Position numbers and translations under genes: made by a program. Source: Theropithecus gelada (lineage: Eukaryota > Chordata > Mammalia > Primates > Cercopithecidae). Taken from it: a stretch of 64,000 bases of DNA. The stretch lies in contig NC_037673.1 in assembly GCF_003255815.1 (NCBI RefSeq), forward strand, positions 12,400,138-12,464,137. The letters are read 5' to 3'. The notes under the pieces are model-generated. The model worked only from the letters and a program-made list of their open reading frames with translations. It was not told the DNA's origin and did not search any database. Positions 24,011-35,169 of this stretch are shown one piece after another. The stretch's first letter is position 1. Every line of letters begins with the position of its first letter.

Positions 24011-25141
24011 CCATGATAGCATTCTTCCTTGAATGCTGGAGTTTAGTGGAGGACTTTTCTCATATGATGATTAGATAAAGAAATAAATAAGCAAAACATA
24101 TTGTCTATGGAATTATAAAAAATAATACTAAGACTGCATTTTGTGAATAAAATATTGAAGAATATACTTTAATATCCTTATTTGAAATAAGTGTGATTGT
24201 CAACACAAGACTCAGAGCTCTCAAATCTATTATTAGATGATAATAAAAAATGAAAATATGATTTTTCAATGAAAGGACACATGCTATAAAGAACAGTAAT
24301 TAAATAAAGAATATAAATAAATCAAGACTGTTAGGGTCATGGATACAGTAAATTTAGAAAAAAATAAAGTTGAATGGATTTTCTGGAGCAGAGACAAGAG
24401 CAGTTCAAGAAAAAAAGCCATAAATCTAAGAAAAGACCTGGCAGATTTCATTCAAGGAGCACAAACAAGTGGGTCTCTAAAAAATTCCAGGAAAACATGA
24501 AGAAGAAAAATAAAACAAGATGTGGGAGTGGATCAAGTGGTCCCTCGTTATTGTGGTCAAGGATGACATTTCATTTGAGTTTAACTGAAAGTTACTACCT
24601 ACTTGTGAGCAGGTCAGAATCATGATGTAATTTTTATTTTTAAAAAGATCACTTGGAATGATATGAGAAGATAACACAGAGCAAAGAGTTGGACCAATTA
24701 GGACCAACCTGTCATTACTAAAATGTTGATAGTTTGCTGAGCATGTTTTCATGATAAAGGATGTTTAATTAAAAACAAAAACAAAAACATACTGCACTAA
24801 AAGATTAAATTTGGCATGCTTTAAACTTTACACCTGAGGGAAGTACTTCGCCCTAAATCTGGCCCTGATAAAACACAGCAGTTTTAATGATAGACCACAT
24901 AATCTAAGCTGATTAAAAAGGAACTTGAGGATTTTAGTGTATAAGTGACAGTGAGAATGTGGTAGGATCAATGCAGTAAACTCGTGGTAGAATGATGATT
25001 ACTGGAAATAGGGGACTGGAGACAGTGACCTTGAAAACAGAATGTATGTTCAGAGAGTTAGTCTGTAAATAATCCTACTATTTAGTTTAAACTTTATTCA
25101 AATATAAAGGTATACAAAATAAATATTTAAAAAATACACTG
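24011..25141. other. Unassigned
   Basis: No gene or repeat recognised. The open frames at 24374-24752 are lysine/serine-rich and without motif. Confidence 0.4.
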
Positions 25142-25899
25142 TTTCTTCTAGATTTTCTAGTTTATTTGCATAGAGATGTTTATAGCATTCTCTCAAGGTA
25201 GTTTGTATTTCTGTGGGATCAGTAGTAATTTCCCTCTTATCATTTTTTTATTGTGTCTATTTGATTCTCCTCTCTCTTCTTCTTTATTAGTCTGGTTAGT
25301 GGTCCATCTATTTTGTTGATCTTTTCAAAAGACCAGCTCCTGGATTTGTTGAGTTTTTGAAGGGTTTTTCATGTGTTTATCTTTTTCAGTTCTGCTCTGA
25401 TCTTAGTTGTTTCTTGTCTTCTGCTAGCTTTTGAATTTGTTTGCTCTTGCTTCTCTAGTTCTTTTAATTGTATGTCAGGGTGTTGATTTTAGATCTTTCT
25501 CCTGTGGGCATTTGGTGCTATACATTTCCCTCTAAGCACTGCTTCAGCTGTGTTCCAGAGATTCTGGTACATTGTGTCTTTGTTCTCATTGGTTTTGAAA
25601 AATAACTTCGTTATTTTTGCCTTAATTTTGTTATTTACCCAGTAGTCATTCAGGAGCAGGTTGTTCAGTTTCCATGCAGTTGTGTGGCTTTGAGTGAGTT
25701 TCTTAATCCTGAGTTCTAGTTTGATTTCACTGTAGTCTAAGAGACTGTTTGTTATGATTTCTGTTCTTTTGCATTTTCTGAGGAGTGTTTTACTTCCAGT
25801 TATGTGGTCAGTTTTAGAATAAGTGTGATGTGGTGCTAAGAAGAATGTATATTCTGTTGATTTGGGGTAGAGAGTTCTGTAGAAGTGTATTACATCTGC

Positions 25900-26440
25900 T
25901 TAATCCAGAGTTGTGTGCAAGTCCTGATTATCCTTGTTAATTTTCTGTCTCATTGATCTGTCTAATATTGACAGTGGGGTGTTAAAGTCTCCCACTATTA
26001 TTGTGTGGGAGTCTAAGTCTCTTTGTAAGTCTCTAAGAACTTGCTTTATGAATCCACGTGCTCCTGTATTGGGTGCATATACATTTAGGATAGTTAGCTC
26101 TTCTTGTTGCATTGTTACCTTTACCATTATGCAATGCCTGTCTTTGTCTTTTTTGATCTTTGTTGGTTTAGAGTGTGTTTGTCTGTTTTATCACAGAGTA
26201 GGATTGCAACCCCTAATTATTTTTGCTTTCCATTTGCTTGGTAAATATTCCTCCATCCCTTTATTTTGAGCCTGTGTGTGTCTTTGCACATGATATGGGT
26301 CTCCTGAATACAGCATACAAATGGGTCTTGACTCCTTATCCAATTGTCTTTTAACTGGGGCATTTAGCCCACTTACATTTAAGATTAACGATATTAATTA
26401 ATATTGTTAATCTTAAATGTGTGAATTTGATCCTGTCATG
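25900..26440 (-). pseudogene. L1 ORF2 endonuclease-domain remnant
   Basis: The minus strand starts ORF2 near 26440 ('atgacaggatcaaattc') and encodes endonuclease motifs NVYAPN and GDFNTPLS within the 76-codon open piece 25900-26127. The frame is broken upstream by the 46-bp palindrome at 26375-26420 and by other changes. In intact L1 this domain nicks target DNA; this copy cannot produce it. Confidence 0.8.
26375..26420. repeat. 46-bp near-perfect palindrome in the L1 ORF2 start
   Basis: Arms 26375-26397 and 26398-26420 (23 bp each, no spacer) are reverse complements with a single mismatched pair. Normal L1 has only the arm nearer to 26375; the other is an inverted duplicate inserted after the first few ORF2 codons. 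Confidence 0.95.
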
Positions 26441-26498
26441 ATGCTAGCTGGTATTTTGCCTGTTAGTTGGTGCAGTTTCTTCATAGTGTCAATCGTCT

Positions 26499-27079
26499 TT
26501 ACATTTTGCTTTGTTTTTGCAGTGGCTGGTACCTGTTTTTCTTTTCCATGTTTAGTGCTTCCTTATAGAGCTCTTGTAAGGCAAGCTTAGTGGTGACAAA
26601 ATCTCTCAGCATTTGCTTGTCGGTAAAGGATTTTATTTCTCCTTCACTTATGAAGCTTAGTTTGCCTGGATATGAAATTCTGGGTTGAAAATTCTTTTCT
26701 TTAAGGATGTTGAATATTGGCCCCCACTCTATTCTGGCTTGTAGGGTTTCTGCAGAGAGATTCACTGTTAGTCTGATGGGCTTCCCTCTGTGGGTAACCC
26801 GACCTTTCTCTCTGGCTGCCCTTAACATTTTTCCCTTCATTTCAACCTTTGAGAATCTGATGACTATGTGTCTCTTCTCAAGGAGTATCTTTGTGGTGTT
26901 CCCTGTATTTCCTGAATTTGAATGTTTGCCTGTCTTGATAAGTTGGGGAGGTTCTCCAGGATAATATCCTGAAGAGTGTTTTCCAACTTGGTTCCATTCT
27001 CTCCATCACTTTCAGGTACAACAATCAAATGTAGGTTTGGTCTTTTCACAGTCCCATATTTCTTGGAGGCTTTGTTCAT
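26499..27079 (-). pseudogene. L1 ORF1 remnant
   Basis: Two minus-strand open pieces, 26864-27079 and 26499-26840, encode the RNA-recognition and C-terminal parts of ORF1p (e.g. 'NLPNLSRQANIQIQEIQ', 'LQARIEWGPIFNILKEKNF', 'ISYPGKLSF'). In a live L1 this is the trimeric RNA-binding chaperone. The two pieces are out of frame with each other, so the protein is not made. Confidence 0.85.
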
Positions 27080-27265
27080 TCCTTTCTTTTTTCTCTAATC
27101 TTGTCTTCATGCTTTATTTCATTAAGTTGATCTTCAGTCTCTGATCTCCTTTCTTCCACTTGATTGATTTGGCTGTTGATACTTATGTATGCTTCTTGAA
27201 GTTCTCGTGCTATTTTTCAGTTCAATCGGGTCATTTATGTTCTTCTCTAAACTGGTTATTCTAGC

Positions 27266-27600
27266 TGTGCAGCCATAGAAAAGGATGAGTTCATGTCCTT
27301 TGCAACAAACTAACACAGGAACAGAAACCAAACACTGCATGTTCTCACTCATAAGTGGGAGTTAAACAATGACAACACATGGACACAGGGAGGGGAACGT
27401 CAAACACTGGGGCCTGTCAGGGGGTGGGGGCTGGTGGAAGGACAGCATTAGGAGAAATACCTAATGTAGATGACATGTTGATGGGTGCAGCAAACCACCA
27501 TGGCACGTGTATACCTATGTAACAAACCTGCACGTTCTGCATGTGAATCCCAGAACTTAAAGTATAATTTAAAAAAAAATTAAAAATAAATAAACAAATA
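27266..27600 (+). mobile_element. 3' end of the same L1PA-like insertion with A-rich tail
   Basis: Plus-strand text: 'gcagccatagaaaaggatg', 'catgttctcactcataag', 'ggcacgtgtatacctatg', then an A-rich tail with AAATAAAC-type repeats (27560-27600). About 40 bp normally present after 'catgtcctttgc' are deleted (near 27303). Direct-repeat TSDs are unclear because both flanks are A-rich. Confidence 0.9.
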
Positions 27601-27979
27601 AATAAACAAATAAAATTTAAAGAGCGAAAAAATAGATTGAATCTAAATGATGTGGTTGTGATTATTTAACATCTTTCTTCCTCTTAAATTTTTGCAATGA
27701 CATGTATTATTTACATAAACAAATTTTTCAGTGGGCCAGTAAATTAATTTACTTGATTCATTAAAAATGTTTTTTTTTCCTGAAAATAATATAATCATTT
27801 AATGATACCAGGGTAATGACAAATTGAATAATTCTTTCAGTATATTTTTTCATAAGTTGTTCATGAGGTGAATTAATTCAGAGATCGATATCTTAGTTCT
27901 AGATCTGTTTCCATTTATTTAGCCCTCTAGGTGTCATACAAAACAATGAAAGTAAAATTGACAAAGATCCCACCTGGAT
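27601..27979. other. Unassigned AT-rich stretch
   Basis: Nothing recognised. Confidence 0.45.
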
Positions 27980-28131
27980 GAGTGCTTTCCTAAACTTAAT
28001 GCATTTACAAGTCACCTGAGGAGCTTATCAAAATGAAAAACTGATTTATTAGATCTGGGAATGGGCCTGAAATTCTACACTTCTTACAGCCAACCTTGAC
28101 CCAGTGCTGTTGGCTTATGAACCACACTTTT
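27980..28131 (+). mobile_element. MER20 (hAT-Charlie non-autonomous DNA transposon)
   Basis: Reads 'gagtgctttcctaaactt', 'acaagtcacctgaggagc', 'tagatctgggaatgggcc', 'tgaaattctacacttc' and ends 'gaaccacactttta', in consensus order. Slightly shortened against the ~220-bp family consensus. Confidence 0.75.
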
Positions 28132-29625
28132 ATTACCATGTCACAAGGTAAAAATTCTTCTGAGATTCTACTCTGGATTTGGAGACAATGTATTTAGTTC
28201 TAAAGGAACAGGTGAAGGTTAACCAATAAATTTGACCAACAAGTTATATCAAACATTCCTCTGGTAAGCTGAAAGTAGTCTAAATTTCACTATAATTCTA
28301 TGCGCAGGAGATAGTGCTGTGTCCTGGATCACTGGACAGAGATGTCCAGTGATACCTCTTCTGTATCACTTCTAAATAAGTGGCCTCAATTTTCTCTTTT
28401 ATTCCATGCAGCCCAGTGACTAGTTTCACACAACTTCTTTTCATCTCCAATGTGAATTATGGCAGCACTTTGCCACAGGAGGATTTTGTGCTCTTTGCTT
28501 CCATATTAAAGGATTCTCTGTTGTTACTGCAGTGTGAGCTTCTGAGGGTGACTGTTCTATACCATACTTATGAATCAACAGAGTTAATGCTCTAGAGGGT
28601 AAACTTTTTAGACAATGAGGAACGAAAGTCAGTAGACAAATAGTTTTCCCCTTCTGTCTTGTGGTCATGGATCCAGCCAAAAGTAACCCTAGCAGTGGGT
28701 CAAATTGAAGATGCATCCTGTATTGTATTCTCTTTCTTTCTTACGTCTCTCTTCCAACTCTTATTCCCACCTCTGGGCCCACAGTTGTCAATAAAAGACT
28801 TGTAAACAAGGCTTTGCCTCTGTACTGCTTTCCGTTGAGCCCAGGCTAAGAGATTAAATGATTTAGTTTGTCCAGGATAAAAAGATTACTTATCTAGATT
28901 ACTTCCCTAAATGAACAGGGAAGATCAATATTTCTAAGGAAATCATGTCCAGATTAAAGAGTATTGCTTTATATAGTAAATCTCTTTAAACACATGCCAC
29001 CTTTAGTTACTTACAAAATAAAAAAAATTGATTAGAATTACACTATTTCCTTAGACTTTTGGTTTTGGTGGGATTTTAAATTTAAAACTCCTTCCTACTT
29101 GTGACTCTTAACTGCCCTGACTTTGAGATAAAATTTCTCTACCTAACATCTTTAAACATTTTAGTTTGCATTTGCTTTGAGGTTTATTTTATATTTTCTG
29201 GCATCAAACTATCCTGTTTTCTTATTATACCGAGTCCCATTAGCATTTCATTTTAATTTATTATGTTTGATAGTATTAACTTTCTTTTTTTTTTGCATTG
29301 ACTTGTTTTGATTGTAAATTTAGTCATACTATAGGTGTAATAAAAGAAACATACAAAAACAAAGAAGAAAAAATAACATTACTGAATAATGTTTATACCT
29401 AGTTAGGATACACTGATAGGCATCTCCTTTATATTGATACCTGTGCAAAATGAAACCTTTTATGTTTTCTTGTTAAGATAGCTAGAATCTTCTTTAGAGG
29501 TATTTCCTGCTCTTGTTTTATTTTTATATACTTCCATTACCCATGTATACAAATTATTTCCTAGATTGCCAGTTCCTTGTTAACAATTTTCCAGATGAGT
29601 AAGAAGTTTAGGCAGGTTTGAAGTT
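28132..29625. other. Unassigned; contains one short perfect hairpin
   Basis: No gene seen. 28328-28338 and 28343-28353 are perfect 11-bp inverted repeats with a 4-bp loop. 28540-28860 ends with 'caataaaagacttgtaaac', which resembles an LTR polyadenylation region, but no family was recognised. Confidence 0.35.
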
Positions 29626-29970
29626 GCATCACCCTTTTCTTTTTTTTTTTTTTTTTAATTAATTTATTATTATTATACTTTAAGTTGTAGGGTACATGTG
29701 CATAACGTGCAGGTTTGTTACATATGTATACTTGTGCCATGTTGGTGTGCTGCACCCATCAACTCGTCATTTACATCAGGTATAACTCCCAATGCAATCC
29801 CTCCCCCCTCCCCGCTCCCCATGATAGGCCCCGGTGTGTGATGTTCCCCTTCCTGAGTCCAAGTGATCTCATTGTTCAGTTCCCACCTATGAGTGAGAAC
29901 ATGCGGTGTTTGGTTTTCTGTTCTTGTGATAGTTTGCTAAGAATGATGGTTTCCAGCTGCATCCATGTCC

Positions 29971-31266
29971 CTACAAAGGACACAAACTCACCCTTTTTAT
30001 GGCTGCATAGTATTCCATGGTGTATATGTGCCACATTTTCTTAATCCAATCTGTCACTGATGGACATTTGGGTTGATTCCAAGTCTTTGCTATTGTGAAT
30101 AGTGCCGCAATAAACATACGTGTGCATGTGTCTTTATAGCAGCATAATTTATAATCCTTTGGGTATATACCCAGTAATGGGATGGCTGGGTGATATGGTA
30201 CTTCTAGTTCTAGATCCTTGAGGAATCGCCATACTGTTTTCCATAATGGTTGAACTAGTTTACAATCCCACCAACAGTGTAAAAGCGTTCCTATTTCTCC
30301 ACATCCTCTCCAGCACCTGTTGTTTCCTGACTTTTTAATGATCACCATTCTAACTGGTGTGAGATGGTATCTCATTGTGGTTTTGATTTGCATTTCTCTG
30401 ATGGCCAGTGATGATGATCATTTTTTCATGTGTCTGTTGGCTGTATGAATGTCTTCTTTTGAGAAATGTCTGTTCATATCCTTTGCCCACTTTTTGATGG
30501 GGTTGTTTGTTTTTTTCTTGTAAATTTGTTTGAGTTCTTTGTAGGTTCTGGATATTAGCCCTTTGTCAGATGAGTAGATTGCAAAAATTTTCTCCCATTC
30601 TGTAGGTTGCCTGTTCACTCTGATGGTAGTTTCTTTTGCTGTGCAGAAGCTCTTTAGTTTAATTAGTTCCCATTTGTCAATTTTGGCTTTTGCTGCCGTT
30701 GCTTTTGGTGTTTTAGACATGAAGTCTTTGCCCATGCCTATGTCCTGAATGGTACTACCTAGGTTTTCCTCTAGGATTTTTATGGTATTAGGTCTAACAT
30801 TTAAGTCTCTAATCCATCTTGAATTAATTTTCGTATAAGGAGTAAGGAAAGGATCCAGTTTCAGCTTTCTACTTATGGCTAGCCAATTTTCCCAGCACCA
30901 TTTATTAAATAGGGAATCCTTTCCCCATTTCTTGTTTCTCTCAGGTTTGTCAAAGATCAGATGGCTGTAGATGTGTGGTATTATTTCTGAGGACTCTGTT
31001 CTGTTCCATTGGTCTATATCTCTGTTTTGGTACCAGTACCATGCTGTTTTGGTTACTGTAGCCTTGTAGTATAGTTTGAAGTCAGGTAGCGTGATGCCTC
31101 CAGCTTTGTTCTTTTGACTTAGGATTGTCTTGGAGATGCGGGCTCTTTTTTGGTTCCATATGAACTTTAAAGCAGTTTTTTCCAATTCTGTGAAGAAAGT
31201 CATTGGTAGCTTGATGGGGATGGCATTGAATCTATAAATTACCTTGGGCAGTATGGCCATTTTCAC
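29971..31266 (-). pseudogene. L1 ORF2 C-terminal remnant
   Basis: A 282-codon open stretch (30418-31266) followed by a 140-codon stretch in the same region (29971-30393) encodes the ORF2p thumb/C-terminal part, with 'FIWNQKRARISK' and the cysteine-rich 'RCWRGCGEIGTLLHCWWDC' segment. An in-frame TGA at 30418-30420 separates them. Intact ORF2p is the L1 reverse transcriptase; this fragment lacks the endonuclease and has the RT core inverted away. Confidence 0.9.
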
Positions 31267-31485
31267 GATATTGATTCTTCCTATCCATGAGCATGGTTTG
31301 TTCTTCCATTTGTTTGTGTCCTCTTTTATTTCACTGAGCAGTAGTTTGTAGTTCTCCTTGAAGAGGTCCTTTACATCTCTTGTAAGTTGGATTCCTAGGT
31401 ATTTTATTCTCTTTGAAGCAATTGTGAATGGAAGTTCATTCCTGATTTGGCTCTCTGTTTGTCTGTTACTGGTGTATAAGAATGC

Positions 31486-31848
31486 TCAATAAATTCGGTA
31501 TTGATGGAACATACCTCAAAATAATAAGAGCTATTTATGACAAACCCACAGCCAATATCATACTGAATGGGCAAAAACTGGAAAAATTCCCTTTGAAAAC
31601 TGGCACAAGACAGGGATGCCGTCTCTCACCACTCCTATTCAACATAGTGTTGGAAGTTCTGGCTAGGGCAATTAGGCAAGAGAAAGAAATCAAGGGTATT
31701 CAGTTAGGAAAAGAAGAAGTCAAATTGTCCCTGTTTGCAGATGACATGATTGTATATTTAGAAAACCCCATTGTCTCAGCCCAAAATCTCCTTAAGCTGA
31801 TAAGCAACTTCAGCAAAGTCTCAGGATACAAAATTAATGTGCAAAAAA
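31486..31848 (+). pseudogene. L1 ORF2 reverse-transcriptase core, inverted piece
   Basis: Plus-strand reading shows the RT palm: 'GTRQGCRLSPLLFNIVLEV' followed by the catalytic FADDMIVY motif, ending at 'SGYKINVQKS'. In an intact L1 this continues directly into the sequence at 31485 on the other strand. The apparent 134-codon ORF (31482-31886) is this fragment plus flanking DNA. Confidence 0.9.
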
Positions 31849-31862
31849 GCATCACCCTTTTC

Positions 31863-33205
31863 ATGAAATTGGCTACCACCTTGTGATTTCCAAGTCCTGC
31901 TGACACAAGATATTTCTTGCCATTAGTCTGTTTTTCCCCTTAGCTGTATATCAGACTTTGCATAAGTCATCTGTTTAAGTCTATAAAATAAAAATGTGAA
32001 ATGTAGCATCTCAATAACTTTTCCCAGCTTTCATGAAGTAGCATCATTCATCATCCATAATGGCATCATTTTAAGTACTAAAGTGCAGCATATTCAAACA
32101 ATGAACACATGAATAAAAACAGGACATGATTTATTTGAAAATAAACTCTATTAAAAGTATACAGTTAAAATGTTTAGCATAAACATTATGACCTTTGCAT
32201 AATCATAATCTTTTACTGAAATAAGTAACTATGGGTACTAAAGTAAATTTAATTTAGTTTACACATATATACTCACTCTTATTCTGAAATCTTATTCTGG
32301 ACTTGGTTATATATTCTATCCTTAATGTTGACAATGGCACAAACCTAGGCATCAATAATTATCTTTAGCTACCCTATGTTTGTACAGGATATTTTAAAAC
32401 TTTATCCATATTTACCTTCTAAGTGATTTAATTTGGGATCTGAACTTAGTTGCCTGATGACCGAGAAACTAATTTCTCATACCTTTAATATAATTATAGG
32501 ATTGGTGATCTGAATTCCTCGTAACAGCTAGAAAGTCTCACCTAGAATTAGCATATTAACAAAATTCTCAATACAGGGAAATAACAAGAAAATTACAAAA
32601 ATCACAGAATTAGGGCATGTATTTTAGATATGTCAAAAGAAAATGAAGAGATGGGATGACATGAAAGAATAAGAAAGTATAGAACCATATATGTGGAAGT
32701 TTAAAAATAATATGTAGATAGAAAAAAAGGATAAAATTGATTATATAAGTGAAACAATATTTATTACAATTAAAATAATTGTAGTTGGAATAAGTTCTAG
32801 TTTGGAAAAATATAAGAGAAAGTTTAAATTATTTAGAGAATTCTCAAAGAACACAATTCAAATATCGAAGTGTTTAAAATATGTGAAAAATGTTAAAGGA
32901 AATAGAAAGCACATTTAACAGCTTGAGAAAACATCTAACAGGATTCCTAGAATGAGACACTAGAGGAAATTATGAAGAAACTGGCATTTGAATGGATAAT
33001 AAAAGGAGGTACTTTCTTACTGATAATTATTCAGGTGTGAAGAAAATAATGAATCCTCAGAAACAATGAGTTCTGAATACAAAGAGAAAACATAAAAGTA
33101 AATCCATATGTAGAGGGCAGGAAAATCTTCATTTTTAATATTCTTGTTAAATTATTTTATAAATTTAATTTTATATTTTAATAAGCTTGTTAAAAATACT
33201 GAAAA
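31863..33205. other. Unassigned AT-rich stretch
   Basis: No gene or named repeat recognised. Confidence 0.45.
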
Positions 33206-34200
33206 AAAAAAACATTGTGCTGTCCTCCAAAATGGATAATAGACTAACAGATGACTTGGTATTCGGGAAAATACAATACAAAATTGAAATATATCTTCAA
33301 AGTGCTGAAGGGAAACTGTGCTATACTATGTATCCCTACTCAGCTAAGCCATCGGAAAAACCTTATAGACATCGGCTAGACAAAGAGTCCATGGCAAAGA
33401 ACCCAAAAGCAAATGCAACCAAAACAAAGATAAATAGATGGGATTTAATTGAACTAAAATGCTTCTGCATAGCAAAAGAAATAATCAGCAGAGAAAATAG
33501 ACAACCCCCGGAGTGGCAGAAAATATTACCAACTATGCGATATCCAGATTCTGCAAGAAACTCAAACAAATCAGCAAGAAAAAAAAAATGCATCAAAAAG
33601 TGGGCTAAGCTCACACATGGGGGTAGCTTACTGCCTGGGGTACTCCCCTTGCCCATGCCTCTAGCTACAAAACAATTCAATTGTTGTTTTTGTTGTTGTT
33701 TCCCCAAATAAAATCTCAGCTAGCCCTGCCAATTGCCAAAAGAAAAAGTGGGCTAAGGACCTGAATAGACCATTTTCAAAAATATGTAAATGGCCAATAA
33801 ACATGCTCAACATCACCTGTTATTAGAGAAATGCAAATCAAAACCACAGTTTGATACTGTGCAAGTATCTTACTCCTGCAAGAATGGCCATGATAAAAAA
33901 AAATAACAGATGTTGGCATGAATGTGGTGAAAAGCGAACACTTGACACTGCTGGTGGGAATGTAAACCAGTACAACCACTATGGAAAGTAGTATGGATAC
34001 TCCTCAAAGAACTAAAAGTATAACTACCATTTGACTCAGTAATCCCACTACTGGGTATCTACCCAGAGGAAGATAAGTCATCATATGAAAAGGGCACTTG
34101 CACACACATTTATAGCAGTACAATTTGCATTGCAAAAATATGGAACCAGCCTAAATGCCCATCAATAAATAAGTGGTTACATACATAAACATACATATAC
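33206..34200 (+). mobile_element. Old L1, internally deleted, carrying a small insert
   Basis: 33208-33345 follows the end of an L1 ORF1 ('atcttcaaagtgctgaagg'). From about 33361 the text is ORF2 C-terminal ('caaagagtccatggcaaag', 'gagaaatgcaaatcaaaac', 'cactactgggtatctaccc'), so most of ORF2 is deleted. It fades into a CATA-rich tract near 34180. Interrupted by the insert at 33610-33742. Confidence 0.8.
33595..33757 (+). mobile_element. 133-bp retroposed insert of unknown source with 15-bp TSD
   Basis: 'aaaaagtgggctaag' is repeated exactly at 33595-33609 and 33743-33757, on either side of 133 bp (33610-33742) that do not belong to L1: L1 order is continuous if the insert and one repeat are removed. 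The insert ends 'aataaaatctcagctagc' plus about 25 bp and 'ccaaaag', i.e. a polyadenylation signal near its 3' end with at most a very short A tail. The TSD starts with an A run, as for L1-endonuclease targets. I read it as a 5'-truncated cDNA, perhaps from an LTR or an mRNA 3' end. Confidence 0.8.
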
Positions 34201-34731
34201 ATATTATATTTACTAATTTTAAAAGGATGCATGGATTTAGTTCTTGTTTTCTGAAGACGAAATTTGCTTTTAGGTGACACTATAATGTAAAAAAGACAGA
34301 TATTCATAAATTTCTAAATTTGCTTTATTGTTTTAAATAGTTAAATATATATTTCAAAATTTTAAATATAAAAATACAAAAAAATAGTAAAATTATCACC
34401 TTATAACCAATAAAATAATATTTAAGAGGCTTATAGAACAAAATAATTACACTCAACATTTATTCAGGAATAATAAACAAATAAATGCTTTCCTAGAAAA
34501 CTAGAAAGAGATATGAATATGTTTAACCTGATAAAATATATCCAGAAACTGATAATTAGTTCTTCCTATGGACATTTTTCTGTTAATGTGAGGAACAGAA
34601 CAAGTATGCCCTCATAACTGCTTCCATTCAGCACAATACATTCAGATTGATCCAATGGTACAATACAAATAAATAAAATCCTAAGAATTGGAAATAAATA
34701 AATAACATTGCTTTTATTCAGAGATGGTATT
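34201..34731. other. Unassigned, very AT-rich
   Basis: Nothing recognised. Confidence 0.45.
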
Positions 34732-35169
34732 TGTGATGATTTATACTGAGTGTCAACTTCATTGGATTGAAAGATACAAAGTATTGATCCTGGGTGTGTC
34801 TGTGAGGGGAAATTAGCATTGTAGTTAGTAGGCTGGGAAAGGCAGACCCATCCTTAATCTGGTTGGGCACAATCTAATCAGCTGCCAGCATGGCTAGATT
34901 TTAAGCAGGCAGAAAAATGTGAAAAGAGAGACTGGCCTAGTCTCCGGGCCTACATCTTTCTCCCATGCTGGATGCTTCCTGCCCTCGAACATTGGACTCC
35001 AAGTTCTTCAGTTTTGGAACTCGGACTGGCTCTCCTTGTTTCTCAGGCTGCAGATGGTGTATTGTGGGACCTTGTGATTGTGTGAGTTTAATACTTAATA
35101 TTCCCCTTTACATATATATATATATATATTCCATTCACTCTGTCCCTCTAGAAAACCCTGACTAACACA
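34732..35169 (+). repeat. LTR-like mammalian repeat, family not named
   Basis: The order 'gagtgtcaacttcattgg', 'tgggtgtgtctgtgagg', 'cagctgccagcatggc', 'cagatggtgtattgtggg', a (TA)n run at 35112-35130 and 'ctctagaaaaccctgac' followed by 'taacaca' matches a common mammalian LTR-type repeat whose other strand begins with 'tcagggttctccagag'. I do not recall its name with certainty. Confidence 0.7.

Larger units (their letters stand above)
25142..27265 (-). mobile_element. 5'-inverted part of an L1PA-like insertion
   Basis: Minus-strand L1 sequence from the ORF1 amino-terminal half (right) to the middle of ORF2 (left, ending at 'tttcttctagattttctag'). At about 27265 the text switches, within the shared bases around 'ctag/ctgtg', to plus-strand L1 3' end sequence. 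The opposed orientations inside one insertion are the signature of twin priming. The ORF2 middle and 3' portion between the two segments is missing. Confidence 0.88.
29626..31862 (-). mobile_element. 5'-inverted L1PA-like insertion with 14-bp TSD
   Basis: The insertion is flanked by the direct repeat 'gcatcacccttttc' at 29626-29639 and 31849-31862. It starts on the left with a poly-T run (the A tail of a minus-strand L1), then 3'UTR and ORF2 C-terminus to about 31485, then flips: 31486-31848 is plus-strand ORF2. In L1 coordinates the two segments are adjacent, so almost nothing was lost at the inversion. This is a textbook twin-priming product. It is 5'-truncated and has no ORF1 or endonuclease. 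Confidence 0.95.

Noticed and set aside
28540..28860. Possible solo LTR ending in a polyadenylation-like region
   Set aside because: Only an AATAAA context was seen; no LTR family, ends or TSD could be supported.
30418..31266. 282-codon open frame as a possible host gene
   Set aside because: The protein is plainly the C-terminal part of L1 ORF2p within a TSD-flanked L1 insertion; kept only as an L1 pseudogene piece.
33187..33711. 174-codon plus-strand frame
   Set aside because: Runs through an L1 ORF1/ORF2 deletion product and the foreign 133-bp insert; a chimeric accident, not a gene.
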